A stretch of 64,000 nt of DNA from Chloroflexota bacterium (GTDB taxonomy: Bacteria > Chloroflexota > Anaerolineae > Anaerolineales > UBA4823). Each line of letters starts with the position of its first letter. Within the stretch, counting starts at the first letter, position 1. Both the position numbers and the translations under genes were made by a program. The stretch is from positions 310,001 through 374,000 of the forward strand of contig JAKOUW010000076.1 of assembly GCA_029782365.1 (NCBI GenBank), read 5' to 3'. This document shows positions 52,636-61,618 of the stretch, piece by piece. The notes under the pieces were generated by a model. The model was not told the origin of the DNA. It was given only the letters and a program-made list of their open reading frames with translations, and made no database searches.

Positions 52636-54425
52636 TCATTGTCATTCTTCCTCTGGCTACGGCTTTAAGCCTGGTGCTAATTCCTGTGGTGCGCTGGATT
52701 AGTTTTCGCACCGGGAAAGTAGCTGTTCCGCGGGCAGACAGGTGGCACCGCCAACCGACGCCTACCTTGGGCGGGGTCGGCATGTTTGGCGCATCAGCCC
52801 TGGCGTTATGCTTTTTTGCATTGTTGAACGGCGATCTTCACGGTTTTAACTGGACTCTGGTGGCTGCGTCAATCGGAATGTTCTTGTTAGGGTTGATCGA
52901 TGATTTTTTCCGTCTGTCGCCTCCAATAAAACTGATTGCTCAAATGAGCTTTTCCACTTTGATCATCTTCTTCGGTGGGCTAACCATTCGTTTTTTCCCC
53001 TGGCCAATTTTCAATATCTTGTTGACATATTTTTGGTTGATCGGGATTACGAATGCGATCAATTTATTGGATAATATGGATGGCATCGCCGGAGGCGTTG
53101 CGATGATCGCCGCGGCATTCCTGGCAATTTTCTTCTGGAGGACAAACGCCACAGGTTTGCTTGTACTTTCCTTCGCATTGATTGGCAGTATCCTGGGGTT
53201 CTTGATATTTAACTTTCCGCCCGCCAGGATATTTATGGGGGATAGTGGGAGTATGTTCTTGGGTTTTACCCTGGCATCCCTGGCTATCGCCCGCAGCATG
53301 CAAGCTTCGAATGTGTTCTCTGTGATGGCTGTTCCGGTGATGATATTCCTGGCGCCGATTCTCGATACAACCTTGGTAACAGTCACACGCCTGCTCAGAG
53401 GCCAATCGCCTTCCCAGGGAGGCACAGACCATTCTACCCACCGATTGGTTGCCTTTGGATTGAACACCCGCCAGGTTGTTTTTGTTATGTATATCGTTTC
53501 CTTATTGGGGGGAGCATCGGGGATGGCTTTAGAAGCCAGCAATTATCGAATCAGCTTGGTGCTGGTGCCCTTGATTTTGATTGCTTTAACCTTACTGACT
53601 GCTTATTTAGGCAGAGCGAAAGTTGTTACAACAACGAAATCGATCGTCGAAGAGCGCGGTTTCAGCCGCCTGGTGGTGGATCTGACTTATCGCAGGAGAT
53701 TATTCGAGATTCTGCTGGATCTGGTTTTGATCAGTTTTGCATATTACGTTGGTTATTGGACCAGGTATGGGTTGAATATGACGCAGGAAAGCATGGGATT
53801 TTTTCTCAGATCCTGGCCAGCCGCTTTATTTGTTGGATATGTTGTTTTTTATTTGATCGGAGTTTACCGCAACGTGTGGGGGCGGTTTTATTTAATGGAT
53901 ATCCTCCGCTACCTGACCGCTGTGTGCCTGGTGACCATTGGTTCTTATCTGGGTCTTATTCTAGTTGACCGTTCTGGCAGCTACCCGGAAGGCGCGTTTG
54001 TTTTTTTTGCCCTGTATTTGTTTTTGGGTTTAACTGGTTCGCGCGCTTTCTTCGTCCTTTTAGATCGAATGGCTGCTGAATCCCGGTTAAATGCTGTGGA
54101 AGATGCTGTTTATTTTTATGGCGCGGGTGATGCAGGAGAACTGGCCCTGCGTTGGATGCAGCGCTTACCAAAGCCACCATTTCGACCGATCGCAGTCTTC
54201 GATGAGGATTCTCATTTGTGGGGCCGATCATTTTATAACTTGGAAATCATCGGCGGGCTGGATAAGCTGGACTACCAGTTACAAAAGAAAAATGTGATTG
54301 GAGTTGTGGTAACTGATCCTTCCACGATAAATGAAGCGTTTGGCGAGCGATTAAAAGCAGTGTGTGATAAACATGGCGTCTGGATAAAGATCTTAAATAT
54401 TCAATTGGAATCATGGCCTTCATAA
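52632..54425 (+). CDS. WecA-type glycosyl-1-phosphate transferase fused to a membrane-Rossmann module
   Basis: 597 residues. Residues 1-330 are a MraY/WecA/TagO-type undecaprenyl-phosphate sugar-1-phosphate transferase with its metal and substrate motifs GLIDDFFRL, NLLDNMDGIAGG, FMGDSGSMFLGF and THRLV. Residues 345-597 add four helices and a nucleotide-binding domain (VYFYGAGDAGELALRW) like the N-terminal half of CapD/FlaA1-type proteins, without their dehydratase part. The start is TTG overlapping the previous stop, with AGGTGAG eight bases before. It should initiate glycan assembly on the lipid carrier. The fused half may bind a nucleotide or regulate; unknown. Confidence 0.88.
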   Translation: MIIVILPLATALSLVLIPVVRWISFRTGKVAVPRADRWHRQPTPTLGGVGMFGASALALCFFALLNGDLHGFNWTLVAASIGMFLLGLIDDFFRLSPPIKLIAQMSFSTLIIFFGGLTIRFFPWPIFNILLTYFWLIGITNAINLLDNMDGIAGGVAMIAAAFLAIFFWRTNATGLLVLSFALIGSILGFLIFNFPPARIFMGDSGSMFLGFTLASLAIARSMQASNVFSVMAVPVMIFLAPILDTTLVTVTRLLRGQSPSQGGTDHSTHRLVAFGLNTRQVVFVMYIVSLLGGASGMALEASNYRISLVLVPLILIALTLLTAYLGRAKVVTTTKSIVEERGFSRLVVDLTYRRRLFEILLDLVLISFAYYVGYWTRYGLNMTQESMGFFLRSWPAALFVGYVVFYLIGVYRNVWGRFYLMDILRYLTAVCLVTIGSYLGLILVDRSGSYPEGAFVFFALYLFLGLTGSRAFFVLLDRMAAESRLNAVEDAVYFYGAGDAGELALRWMQRLPKPPFRPIAVFDEDSHLWGRSFYNLEIIGGLDKLDYQLQKKNVIGVVVTDPSTINEAFGERLKAVCDKHGVWIKILNIQLESWPS

Positions 54426-54427
54426 AA

Positions 54428-54465
54428 AGGTTGGGCTGTCCAGTTCCTATTGGACAGCCCAACCT
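54428..54465 (-). terminator. Intrinsic terminator of the subtilase gene
   Basis: A perfect 15-base stem (54428-54442 with 54451-54465; GGTTGGGCTGTCC in the left arm) with an eight-base loop. The T5 tract is on the minus strand only, so it ends the minus-strand gene; for plus-strand transcripts it may only stabilise the 3' end. Confidence 0.88.
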
Positions 54466-54507
54466 GAAGGAATCATCCGGTTATTTATTCACCAGATGAT
54501 GGTCGGA

Positions 54508-57500
54508 TTAAGGTTGATTGGACAAGAATGGGGTAAAGACTCTGCCGCGGTAGCCAAAGTCGTAATCGATAGCCACAACTTGTCCTTCGCCAGGCATGCC
54601 ATTGTAGTCAATGAACATGACGCCTGCCGGTTTCGCCAGGTTGAAGCTTTCCAGGTTTGCGACGCCAAATTCAAGATTGCTGCCATTCATACCTGAGTAC
54701 ATTGGCAGGTTATTGTAATTGTACGCCTTAACCGGGCTGGCTTTACCATAGCCATTTTCACCGTAAGAGTAAATCTGGTAGGCAAAGCTTTGGTGTCCAC
54801 CAACCAACCGGTTCGACAACCCAAGCCGCTGGACGGGGATGTATTGTTCCATGAACCCGGCATTGAAGTCTGAGTAGGTGGTATATGGCATGACGCTCAA
54901 AGCGTTTGTCTTCAAGTTAATCAGGGCAGTTATATACTGGCCATCACGTGAGGCGCCGCTGGCTGAGCCGAAGTTCCAGTTGAAAGTGACATAGTCCCAA
55001 ACACCGTCGAAATCAGTATCGAAGTACGTATCGAATTCGACGAAGTAGGTTTGTTGGACATGCCAGTCGCCATACGTATTGTAGGTCAACATCAAGATAT
55101 CCCCGTTGGTGGCGCTCCGGAAGGAGTAATCGATGCCAAAAGCGCGCAAGTCACCAGCCGGAGTAGATGCCCGGTCAGGAGCCATGTGGATCATCATGGG
55201 CATCGCATAGGAAAACTGATGTGGGTTAATCGCGCTTGCTTGCGCTAACGTAGCAACTGCGTCGGTGGATCCTGGTGCAGAAAGATCCGTTAGGACAACC
55301 TGGCTGTACGGGCGGGGAACAATGTAATATGGTACACGGGCTTCATCCGTTGGATCTGCTTCGTTGGTCATTTTCACGAGACCAGCGTATTCTTCGATCT
55401 GTTCCGCATCCATTTTAGAAGCCACTTGAGCAGCATTCACCAAGATGTTAACCGGAACCATCAGGGATGTCTTACCTTCAACGGTCACAGTGGCAGGGAC
55501 GGTAACCGTAACGCCGGTTGTAAAGCTAAAATTGTCTGGCGCAGCCGTAACAGTGTAAGTTTTGGCCGTGGTGCCCAGGTTGGATAACCGGATGTACTTG
55601 GTATCTGTCCAGTTTTTGGTTGAGATCAACTGGTAACCCCAATTCAGACTCACCAATTGGAAGTCACCGACAGCGAGAGTGGTGGACTTAGCGGCTGCCA
55701 ATGCATCCACACGGCCAGCTCCAAACCGCGCCAGATCCAAACCAAGGGTATATCCTGAAGCACCTATTACCTGTACATCTTTCGATGTATTCATCAAGAG
55801 GGCTTTGATGCCTTCGCTGGACCAGGTGGGGTATTTCTGCCTAAGGAGGGCAGCTACGCCAGCCACATGCGGGGAGGCCATCGAAGTACCAGACATGCTG
55901 ACGCCAGCCTGACCGCTGCCGGCTGCCGCGGCATAGATATTCAGGCCGGGGCCGGAAATTTCCGGTTTGAGTTTGCTGTCATATCCGCGCGGGCCGCGTG
56001 AGCTGAAGCTGGCAATGGAATCTGCGGGCTGGGCCGGATCAGGAACAGAAATCGGTGTCAGAGTATCGGAAGGCTGAATGGCCACGGTTTGCCCATTGGC
56101 TTTGCTCAGGTTGAGGCCACTGCTGCGCCAGACAAAGACGGCAGGAATAGTGGTGCCAGGAACAGACATGTTCACCATTGTGTCGCCTCCGACACTGTGG
56201 TTATAAACAATCACCCCCACCGCGCCCAAGGAGGCAGCATTGTTTACTTTTACGGAAAAGCCGCAGCCGCCTGAAGCTGGCCCTCGCTGCACCAATGCGA
56301 TTTTCCCTGCCAGCGAGTTGGCTGCAATGCCGGTTGTATCGCACATGTAATCATTAGCTGCGCCGGGCAGTTTTCCTGCCCAACCCAATACAGCAGTCGT
56401 TGGGCTCGAGAACTGGGGCGTACCACTACCTGTAGGTGTGTACAGGATATTGGTCAGGGTGATTGAAGATGAGCCCTGGATCCCCAGGCCTGGGCCGGTC
56501 AAGAAACCAACTGCGGTGGCTGCCACGGAGAGCACGCCGTCAGCGCTGCCCGGAAAACCAGTCGCGTATGGATAGTTTCCATTGTTTCCAGCAGATGCAA
56601 CAACAACGATACCAAGAGCAGAAGCGTAGTTAGCCATCACGCCTTCAGGGTCGGTTGGGCTGCTGGGTGCAAAAGCGGAGCCGAGGGACATGTTGATGAC
56701 ATTGGCATGATCATCCATAATGCCATCCTGGTTCGGGTCGAGGGTCCATTCGATCGCCTCTGGTACCAGGCCAGTCGATCCGCCATCATCGCCGAAAACC
56801 TTAACTGCATATAATTCAGCATCCGGTGCAACGCCTTTGCCAGTGGAAGTTGATCCGAGACCGGCGATGGTGGATGCAACATGAGTGCCATGACCGACAA
56901 AGTCGATGGGATTTGGATCGGGAACTGGGATGCCGGTGGTTCCATAATGTGCACCAGCGAAGTCATAGCCCCAAATCACTTTGGTGTTGAAAACTGTGCC
57001 AGAGATGATGTCGCTGTGAAGCGCCTGGAATTCGTAGTCGGCTGGATTACCGCTGCCGCCAAGGGCCGCATGGGTAAAATCAATTCCGGTATCGATTACT
57101 GCAACCCGAACACCTTTGCCTGTAAATTTCAAGGTTGGGTCGGTCCAGACTTTATCTGCGTTAATCAATGGAACGCTATGTTTCAAGTCAACAGTATAGC
57201 GGTTGACACGATGAACAGCGACTACCCCCGGGAGTTTTGCTGCATCGGCAACTTTGTTGGCAGGCAGGCGAATATGAATGCCGTTGTAGCCTTTTGTAAA
57301 TTGACCGAAAACCATGCCGCCCATGGCCTTCACTCCGGCCACAACTGGAGCCTGGGCTGCCTGCAGTTCGGCTACGTAGGTCTGTTGAGCTCGTGGAGCC
57401 ATTGGAGCAGAGGCCTGGTTCGCTTGAACAACGAGTGCTGCTAAGGGAGCCTGGCTAAGCTCAAGAATTACTTCTACAGGAGTATTGGCGAATTTTTCAA

Positions 57501-57699
57501 GCGCATGAGGAATATTTCCGGGATTGTTTGCCAGGAATTCCTGGACAGACATTTCAGTTACGCCGCCGTCGGAGGGATTGGCGACCGGCGTTGGATTAAG
57601 ACGATTAGGAAGCGGCTGACCTGCCTGTGCGGCTGGCACTCCCAAGAAGGAGGCAATCATGACGAGTGCCAGTGTTATTGAAAATATTTTTCTTACCAT
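54508..57699 (-). CDS. Secreted subtilisin-like serine protease (S8)
   Basis: 1063-residue secreted protease. Signal peptide 1-26 (cleavage after AQA). Propeptide/inhibitor I9-like region to about 170. The catalytic domain has Asp in AVIDTGIDFTHAAL, His in GHGTHVASTIAG and Ser in GTSMASPHVAGVAALL. A PA domain (about 400-520, VQRGPASGGCGF) is inserted between His and Ser. The 400-residue C-terminal part is beta-rich (NLGTTAKTYTV, PATVTVEGKTSLMVPV). The protein ends GRVFTPFLSNQP. The ATG has AAGGAAAAGG upstream. A consensus promoter and 160-base leader precede it. It probably degrades extracellular protein to feed a fermentative or respiratory peptide user. Confidence 0.94.
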   Translation of the reverse strand: MVRKIFSITLALVMIASFLGVPAAQAGQPLPNRLNPTPVANPSDGGVTEMSVQEFLANNPGNIPHALEKFANTPVEVILELSQAPLAALVVQANQASAPMAPRAQQTYVAELQAAQAPVVAGVKAMGGMVFGQFTKGYNGIHIRLPANKVADAAKLPGVVAVHRVNRYTVDLKHSVPLINADKVWTDPTLKFTGKGVRVAVIDTGIDFTHAALGGSGNPADYEFQALHSDIISGTVFNTKVIWGYDFAGAHYGTTGIPVPDPNPIDFVGHGTHVASTIAGLGSTSTGKGVAPDAELYAVKVFGDDGGSTGLVPEAIEWTLDPNQDGIMDDHANVINMSLGSAFAPSSPTDPEGVMANYASALGIVVVASAGNNGNYPYATGFPGSADGVLSVAATAVGFLTGPGLGIQGSSSITLTNILYTPTGSGTPQFSSPTTAVLGWAGKLPGAANDYMCDTTGIAANSLAGKIALVQRGPASGGCGFSVKVNNAASLGAVGVIVYNHSVGGDTMVNMSVPGTTIPAVFVWRSSGLNLSKANGQTVAIQPSDTLTPISVPDPAQPADSIASFSSRGPRGYDSKLKPEISGPGLNIYAAAAGSGQAGVSMSGTSMASPHVAGVAALLRQKYPTWSSEGIKALLMNTSKDVQVIGASGYTLGLDLARFGAGRVDALAAAKSTTLAVGDFQLVSLNWGYQLISTKNWTDTKYIRLSNLGTTAKTYTVTAAPDNFSFTTGVTVTVPATVTVEGKTSLMVPVNILVNAAQVASKMDAEQIEEYAGLVKMTNEADPTDEARVPYYIVPRPYSQVVLTDLSAPGSTDAVATLAQASAINPHQFSYAMPMMIHMAPDRASTPAGDLRAFGIDYSFRSATNGDILMLTYNTYGDWHVQQTYFVEFDTYFDTDFDGVWDYVTFNWNFGSASGASRDGQYITALINLKTNALSVMPYTTYSDFNAGFMEQYIPVQRLGLSNRLVGGHQSFAYQIYSYGENGYGKASPVKAYNYNNLPMYSGMNGSNLEFGVANLESFNLAKPAGVMFIDYNGMPGEGQVVAIDYDFGYRGRVFTPFLSNQP

Positions 57700-57804
57700 A
57701 ATCCTTTTCCTTATATTTGTTTGTATAGGAACAACTACGATGCTGCGCAGCTAGCTCGATATAACTTAAATTAACTCGAGCAAATAAGTAAGGATTTTGT
57801 TATA

Positions 57805-57818
57805 GGCGCCTCCTTTTT
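57805..57818 (-). promoter_or_regulatory. Shine-Dalgarno-like element in the subtilase leader without a start codon
   Basis: AAAAAGGAGGCGCC lies about 50 bases after the predicted transcription start and over 100 bases before the ATG. No start codon follows at useful distance. Such STAB-SD sites bind ribosomes and protect mRNA 5' ends in Bacillus; here this is analogy only. Confidence 0.35.
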
Positions 57819-57866
57819 GTAATACTTACTATTTTCCTGATTTTTATATATTTCTGCCTAGAAATA

Positions 57867-57895
57867 ATACTATTTTAAAAGGGAGAAAATGTCAA
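57867..57895 (-). promoter_or_regulatory. Consensus promoter of the subtilase gene
   Basis: On the minus strand TTGACA (57890-57895), 17-base spacer and TAGTAT (57867-57872). This is the closest match to the sigma70 consensus in the window. Confidence 0.75.
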
Positions 57896-57944
57896 GAGAA
57901 CTTGTCTAGATTATTTTTTTAAGAATCGATGAAAGAAACTTACT

Positions 57945-59576
57945 TTAGTGTTGAATGGTTGAGGAGTTCATCAATGGCAAAAATAATAAATGACGTGTTG
58001 AAGGAAGGTCAATGAATGAAGCATTGAGCGAGCCCCAATCGCCATTATCTGCCTGAGCCATTATCCAAAGCAAATGTCTCCCAGCCTGGAATTTTGAGGC
58101 TTGTAAAACAAGGTGGGCGGTTTCAAACGTCTGATTAAAATGCCCATCTTGGGCAGTCAGATTCAATGGATTGTGGTTGACCCAGGGTGGTAAATCGATA
58201 TACGCTGTGACTGCATTTACAGAACCGATCCACGCCTGAGCAGAAGCAGTCACAGATATTTGATCACTCACTTTAATTGTGGAAGTCACAACTTGAACAT
58301 TAGTGATTTCTGGCCCACTGCCGGTCTGGTATGGCAAAAAGGCACTGCGTGCTGCCAATAAGAGTGCAGATACATTTGGTTGAACAAGGCTGTTGTATCG
58401 GGAACAGGCAGGGAAAAAACCGTCATCTCCAATTTCAAATGTGAAAGAGGCTAATCCGAGCTCTCCATAGGCCCAATCATCCGTAGTGCCATTGGTAGGG
58501 TAGAGTTGGTAAGATTGAATAGGTGTGTATAAATTTGTTTCACTCATCTTCTGTCCAAGTGAGCTTAATTGTGCACTATTGGGAGCTGGCGAGCCGGTGG
58601 TACCCCAAGGCCAAAGGATTAAATTGCCATAGGAATGCAAAGTAACCAGGATTCCCGAAGCAGTGTTCGGGGCAGGATCAGAGTCCAGGTTCCCGCGCTG
58701 GTCTGGAAAAATTGAGCGGACAAAATTTTGGATCGCCTGGGTTTCTGGCTCTGAGGCAGCGCCTGGACCACGGTAAGTAATATCACAGGGAAAACTGCTG
58801 GAACCAGGACCTACGCCCCAATTGAAGGAAAAATTTCGGTTGAGATCCACTCCGTAGGTGTAAGAGAGACATTGACCATATGGCTGAGTGTTCTTTCGCC
58901 AACCATCGATGTTGGCATACTGCTCGGTCTTGATATGCCCATCGGGGTTTGCAGATAATAATACATATATTTCTTGCCAATCAACTAACGCTGTTACCAG
59001 AGGATTCCTTCCGTATCCATTCAGAAGAGTATCCAAAAAGGCAAAGGCAACTTCTGGAGTAATAACCTCTCTGCCGTGGATATTCGCCATCAAAAAGAAA
59101 CGTGGTTTTATCCCTAAAATATGGTGATTGGTTATGCGAGCCACCGTTAAATCCTGGCCCTCGTAAGATGAACCAATATTCATCAATTCGACCAGGTCTG
59201 GATATGCTTGCGCTCGACTTGCCAAATCCGTATTCAGAACCGCGATTGGGCGGTAACAATCGTCTAACGATGGCCCTGTGGGTAACTTTGGAGGGTTTTG
59301 GGGCGCTTGTAGATTAAACCCGTTCGATTTCAACCAGGTCAATTGATCTGCAGTAACGGAGGCCAAGAATGTGTGGTTTATTTGGTCAACCTGCCAGATA
59401 TCCAGCCAGCTCGCATTTGCCAGTGAGGATTCGTTAGCATATTTGACTTGGATTAAAGAGAATTGTGGAGATTCAGCTTTAACCCGGGCATCCATCACTG
59501 GGTTGAATAAAAATGGGGCGAAGCAAATACACAAAAGGAGCAAACGGTGTAAACAATGCAGGTAGAAGGATTTCAT
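57945..59576 (-). CDS. Secreted M14 zinc carboxypeptidase
   Basis: 543 residues. Signal peptide at 1-35 (two hydrophobic runs). Zinc ligands ANIHGREVITPE (His, Glu) and LHSYGN (His), substrate residues in GVDLNRNF and the catalytic glutamate in TFEIGDDG are intact. A beta-sandwich of about 110 residues follows (ITNVQVVTSTIKVSDQISV). The C-terminus RHLLFLPLMNSS resembles that of the secreted hydrolase at 20491-21390. It follows rlmN by two bases and precedes the subtilase, which has its own promoter. Likely digests peptides released by the neighbouring subtilase. Confidence 0.92.
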   Translation of the reverse strand: MKSFYLHCLHRLLLLCICFAPFLFNPVMDARVKAESPQFSLIQVKYANESSLANASWLDIWQVDQINHTFLASVTADQLTWLKSNGFNLQAPQNPPKLPTGPSLDDCYRPIAVLNTDLASRAQAYPDLVELMNIGSSYEGQDLTVARITNHHILGIKPRFFLMANIHGREVITPEVAFAFLDTLLNGYGRNPLVTALVDWQEIYVLLSANPDGHIKTEQYANIDGWRKNTQPYGQCLSYTYGVDLNRNFSFNWGVGPGSSSFPCDITYRGPGAASEPETQAIQNFVRSIFPDQRGNLDSDPAPNTASGILVTLHSYGNLILWPWGTTGSPAPNSAQLSSLGQKMSETNLYTPIQSYQLYPTNGTTDDWAYGELGLASFTFEIGDDGFFPACSRYNSLVQPNVSALLLAARSAFLPYQTGSGPEITNVQVVTSTIKVSDQISVTASAQAWIGSVNAVTAYIDLPPWVNHNPLNLTAQDGHFNQTFETAHLVLQASKFQAGRHLLWIMAQADNGDWGSLNASFIDLPSTRHLLFLPLMNSSTIQH

Positions 59577-59578
59577 TC

Positions 59579-60700
59579 CTATTCTGGGATCTTATCGAGA
59601 TTGTTTTCAGCCATGTAATTCTGCACATGAGGCGCAGCCAGTTGGCCACAACCTGCCTGGATATCAATCCCCCGCCGGACACGCACAGTGCAAGGAATAC
59701 CGAACTTCTCGAGCTCAGCCGCAAAATCTGCTGCTCGCTGTCGCGTGGTTGATTTTCCGGCATACTTGTGAGTTGGATTGAGGGGAATTGCATTCACATG
59801 GACGAGCAGGTTTCCATCCGGACTTTTAAGGCCGCTGAGAAGTTTGGCCAATTTTATTGCTTGCTCAGGGGTATCGTTAATATTATCGATTAATGCCCAT
59901 TCGAAGGTGAGCCGGCGGTGGGTTTTATCGATATACTCTTTACAGGCGAGCATCAATTCAGCTAAGGGGTATTTTTTGTTGACAGGCAGCATAGATTGGC
60001 GCAGTTCATCATCAGCGGCATGCAGTGAAACAGCCAGGTTAACCTGTCGTTTTTCATCCGCAAAACGTTTGATCATTGGAACCAGACCAACGGTTGAAAT
60101 TGTGAAGCGCCTTGCCCCTAAATTCAACCCTTCGGGATGATTCAGGCAGTCGATTGCCCCCAATGTGTTCTCATAATTATGGAATGGTTCTCCCATTCCC
60201 ATAATCACTACATTGGTTACAGCTTTCTCCTGGGATGCAAGCTCACGAGCATAAAACAAGACTTGCTCAATGATTTCGCCCTTCGTCAGGTTTCGAAAGA
60301 AACCCATTTGTCCGGTTGCGCAAAAGACACACCCCATGGCACAACCAGACTGGCTTGATATGCACAACGTTTGCCGCCGATCGTAGCTCATTAGGACAGC
60401 TTCGATCAAACGGTTGTCCGACAGATGGAACAATGTTTTCTGTGTTTGCCGGTCGGACGAATGTTGAATTGAGACAGGTGACAAACGGCTGAAGGTCACC
60501 TGGCCGTTGACCTGACCCTGGCCAAATTCCGAGGCCAAGTTTTGGCGCAGCGAATTTGGGAGTGTGTTTATCTCCAAAGGAAAAAGAGCTAAATCGTGAT
60601 ATAAAGCCTGCCACAACTGGCGAGCGCGGTAACCAGGTTGTCTCCAACCGGCCATCATGTTTTGTATTGATTCTAAATCGAGATCGAAAATATAAGACAT
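59579..60700 (-). CDS. rlmN: 23S rRNA A2503/tRNA A37 C2-methyltransferase RlmN
   Basis: Radical SAM enzyme that methylates C2 of adenosine in 23S rRNA and tRNA. The [4Fe-4S]-SAM motif is QSGCAMGCVFCATGQMG (three cysteines of CxxxCxxC); GMGEPFHNYEN, SLHAADDELRQSMLP and the C-terminal GIDIQAGCGQL with its second catalytic cysteine are present. 373 residues, standard. Its ATG lies six bases after an extended -10 box, with no Shine-Dalgarno, so the mRNA appears leaderless. Diverges from tatD. Confidence 0.95.
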   Translation of the reverse strand: MSYIFDLDLESIQNMMAGWRQPGYRARQLWQALYHDLALFPLEINTLPNSLRQNLASEFGQGQVNGQVTFSRLSPVSIQHSSDRQTQKTLFHLSDNRLIEAVLMSYDRRQTLCISSQSGCAMGCVFCATGQMGFFRNLTKGEIIEQVLFYARELASQEKAVTNVVIMGMGEPFHNYENTLGAIDCLNHPEGLNLGARRFTISTVGLVPMIKRFADEKRQVNLAVSLHAADDELRQSMLPVNKKYPLAELMLACKEYIDKTHRRLTFEWALIDNINDTPEQAIKLAKLLSGLKSPDGNLLVHVNAIPLNPTHKYAGKSTTRQRAADFAAELEKFGIPCTVRVRRGIDIQAGCGQLAAPHVQNYMAENNLDKIPE

Positions 60701-60706
60701 ACCAGT

Positions 60707-60715
60707 ATTTTAGCA
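60707..60715 (-). promoter_or_regulatory. Extended -10 promoter of rlmN
   Basis: On the minus strand TG-C-TAAAAT, six bases before the ATG at 60700. It lies only 18 bases from the opposite-facing tatD -10 box. Confidence 0.5.
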
Positions 60716-60729
60716 CACAGGGTTTTTCC

Positions 60730-60738
60730 TGATATAAT
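60730..60738 (+). promoter_or_regulatory. Promoter of tatD
   Basis: TG-A-TATAAT (60730-60738), a full extended -10 element, with TTAGCA (60710-60715) 17 bases upstream as a partial -35. Confidence 0.65.
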
Positions 60739-60751
60739 TGCTGGCGATTAT

Positions 60752-60791
60752 CTCCGCTTGGGAGATTTATCTGCACAATCTAGAAGCGGAG
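60752..60791 (+). promoter_or_regulatory. Hairpin sequestering the tatD ribosome-binding site
   Basis: CTCCGCTT (60752-60759) pairs perfectly with AAGCGGAG (60784-60791); the GGAG that should initiate tatD (60788-60791) is inside the stem. The 24-base loop contains another GGGAG. The arrangement resembles RNA thermometers and translational riboswitches. Confidence 0.45.
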
Positions 60792-60796
60792 CAGCT

Positions 60797-61618
60797 ATGG
60801 TAAACACGCTGCCAGGATTGGTTGATACTCATTGCCACCTGGATTTCAATGTTTTTGATGAGAATCTCGTCAATATACGAGAAAGCGCACGAAGTGCTGG
60901 TGTTTGGAGGATCGTTAACCCGTCGGTAGATTTAGAATCAAGCCGCAAGGTTGTCGCCATGGTCGAGACATTCCCGGAAATGTTTGGTGCGATCGGCGTT
61001 CACCCAAATGACCTGGACACCTGGAATGAAAATGCTCTGCGAGAACTGCGCGAGTTGGCCAGCCATCCAAAGGTTGTGGCGATTGGAGAAATAGGCCTGG
61101 ATTATTACTGGAACAAATCCTCTCATGCAGTGCAAAAACGCATACTACGCCAACAGCTTGAATTGGCGAGTGAACTGGAACTGCCTGTCATTTTGCACAG
61201 CAGAGAGTCGAACCAGGATTTAATCGCCATGCTTCTGGATTGGCAGGTAGAGTTGGCCGCAGCTAATTCGCCGCTCGCTCAAAGACCAGGAGTTTTGCAC
61301 TCTTTTTCGGGAAGTAAAGAGGAAGCATCGCGAGTGTTTGAGGCAGGGTTTTGGGTCGGGATTGGCGGCCCAGTTACATTTAAAAACGCGCCGGGATTGC
61401 AAAATTTGGTTAGAGACCTACCAATAGAGCAGATGTTAATTGAGACTGATGCACCTTTTTTGTCACCCCATCCCTACAGGGGTAAACGAAATGAACCTGC
61501 ACGCGTCCGCTTGATTGCTGAAAAAATCGCCGATTTGAAGGGTTTATCGTTTGCGGAAATTGAACAACGAACATCTGTCAACGCTTGTGAGATGTTCCAA
61601 TGGAGAGAAGATTTTTGA
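60797..61618 (+). CDS. tatD: TatD family metal-dependent hydrolase (DNase)
   Basis: Amidohydrolase-fold enzyme with reported 3'-5' exonuclease activity. Metal sites are intact: VDTHCHLDF, AIGEIGLDYYW, ILHSRE, and IETDAPFLSP. 273 residues from the ATG at 60797, which has GGAG six bases upstream; a TTG at 60758 would lie within the leader hairpin. Overlaps the next gene by 19 bases. Confidence 0.92.
   Translation: MVNTLPGLVDTHCHLDFNVFDENLVNIRESARSAGVWRIVNPSVDLESSRKVVAMVETFPEMFGAIGVHPNDLDTWNENALRELRELASHPKVVAIGEIGLDYYWNKSSHAVQKRILRQQLELASELELPVILHSRESNQDLIAMLLDWQVELAAANSPLAQRPGVLHSFSGSKEEASRVFEAGFWVGIGGPVTFKNAPGLQNLVRDLPIEQMLIETDAPFLSPHPYRGKRNEPARVRLIAEKIADLKGLSFAEIEQRTSVNACEMFQWREDF

Noticed and set aside
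57901..57944. T-rich stretch after the M14 gene as a terminator
   Set aside because: No stable GC stem precedes it on the minus strand.
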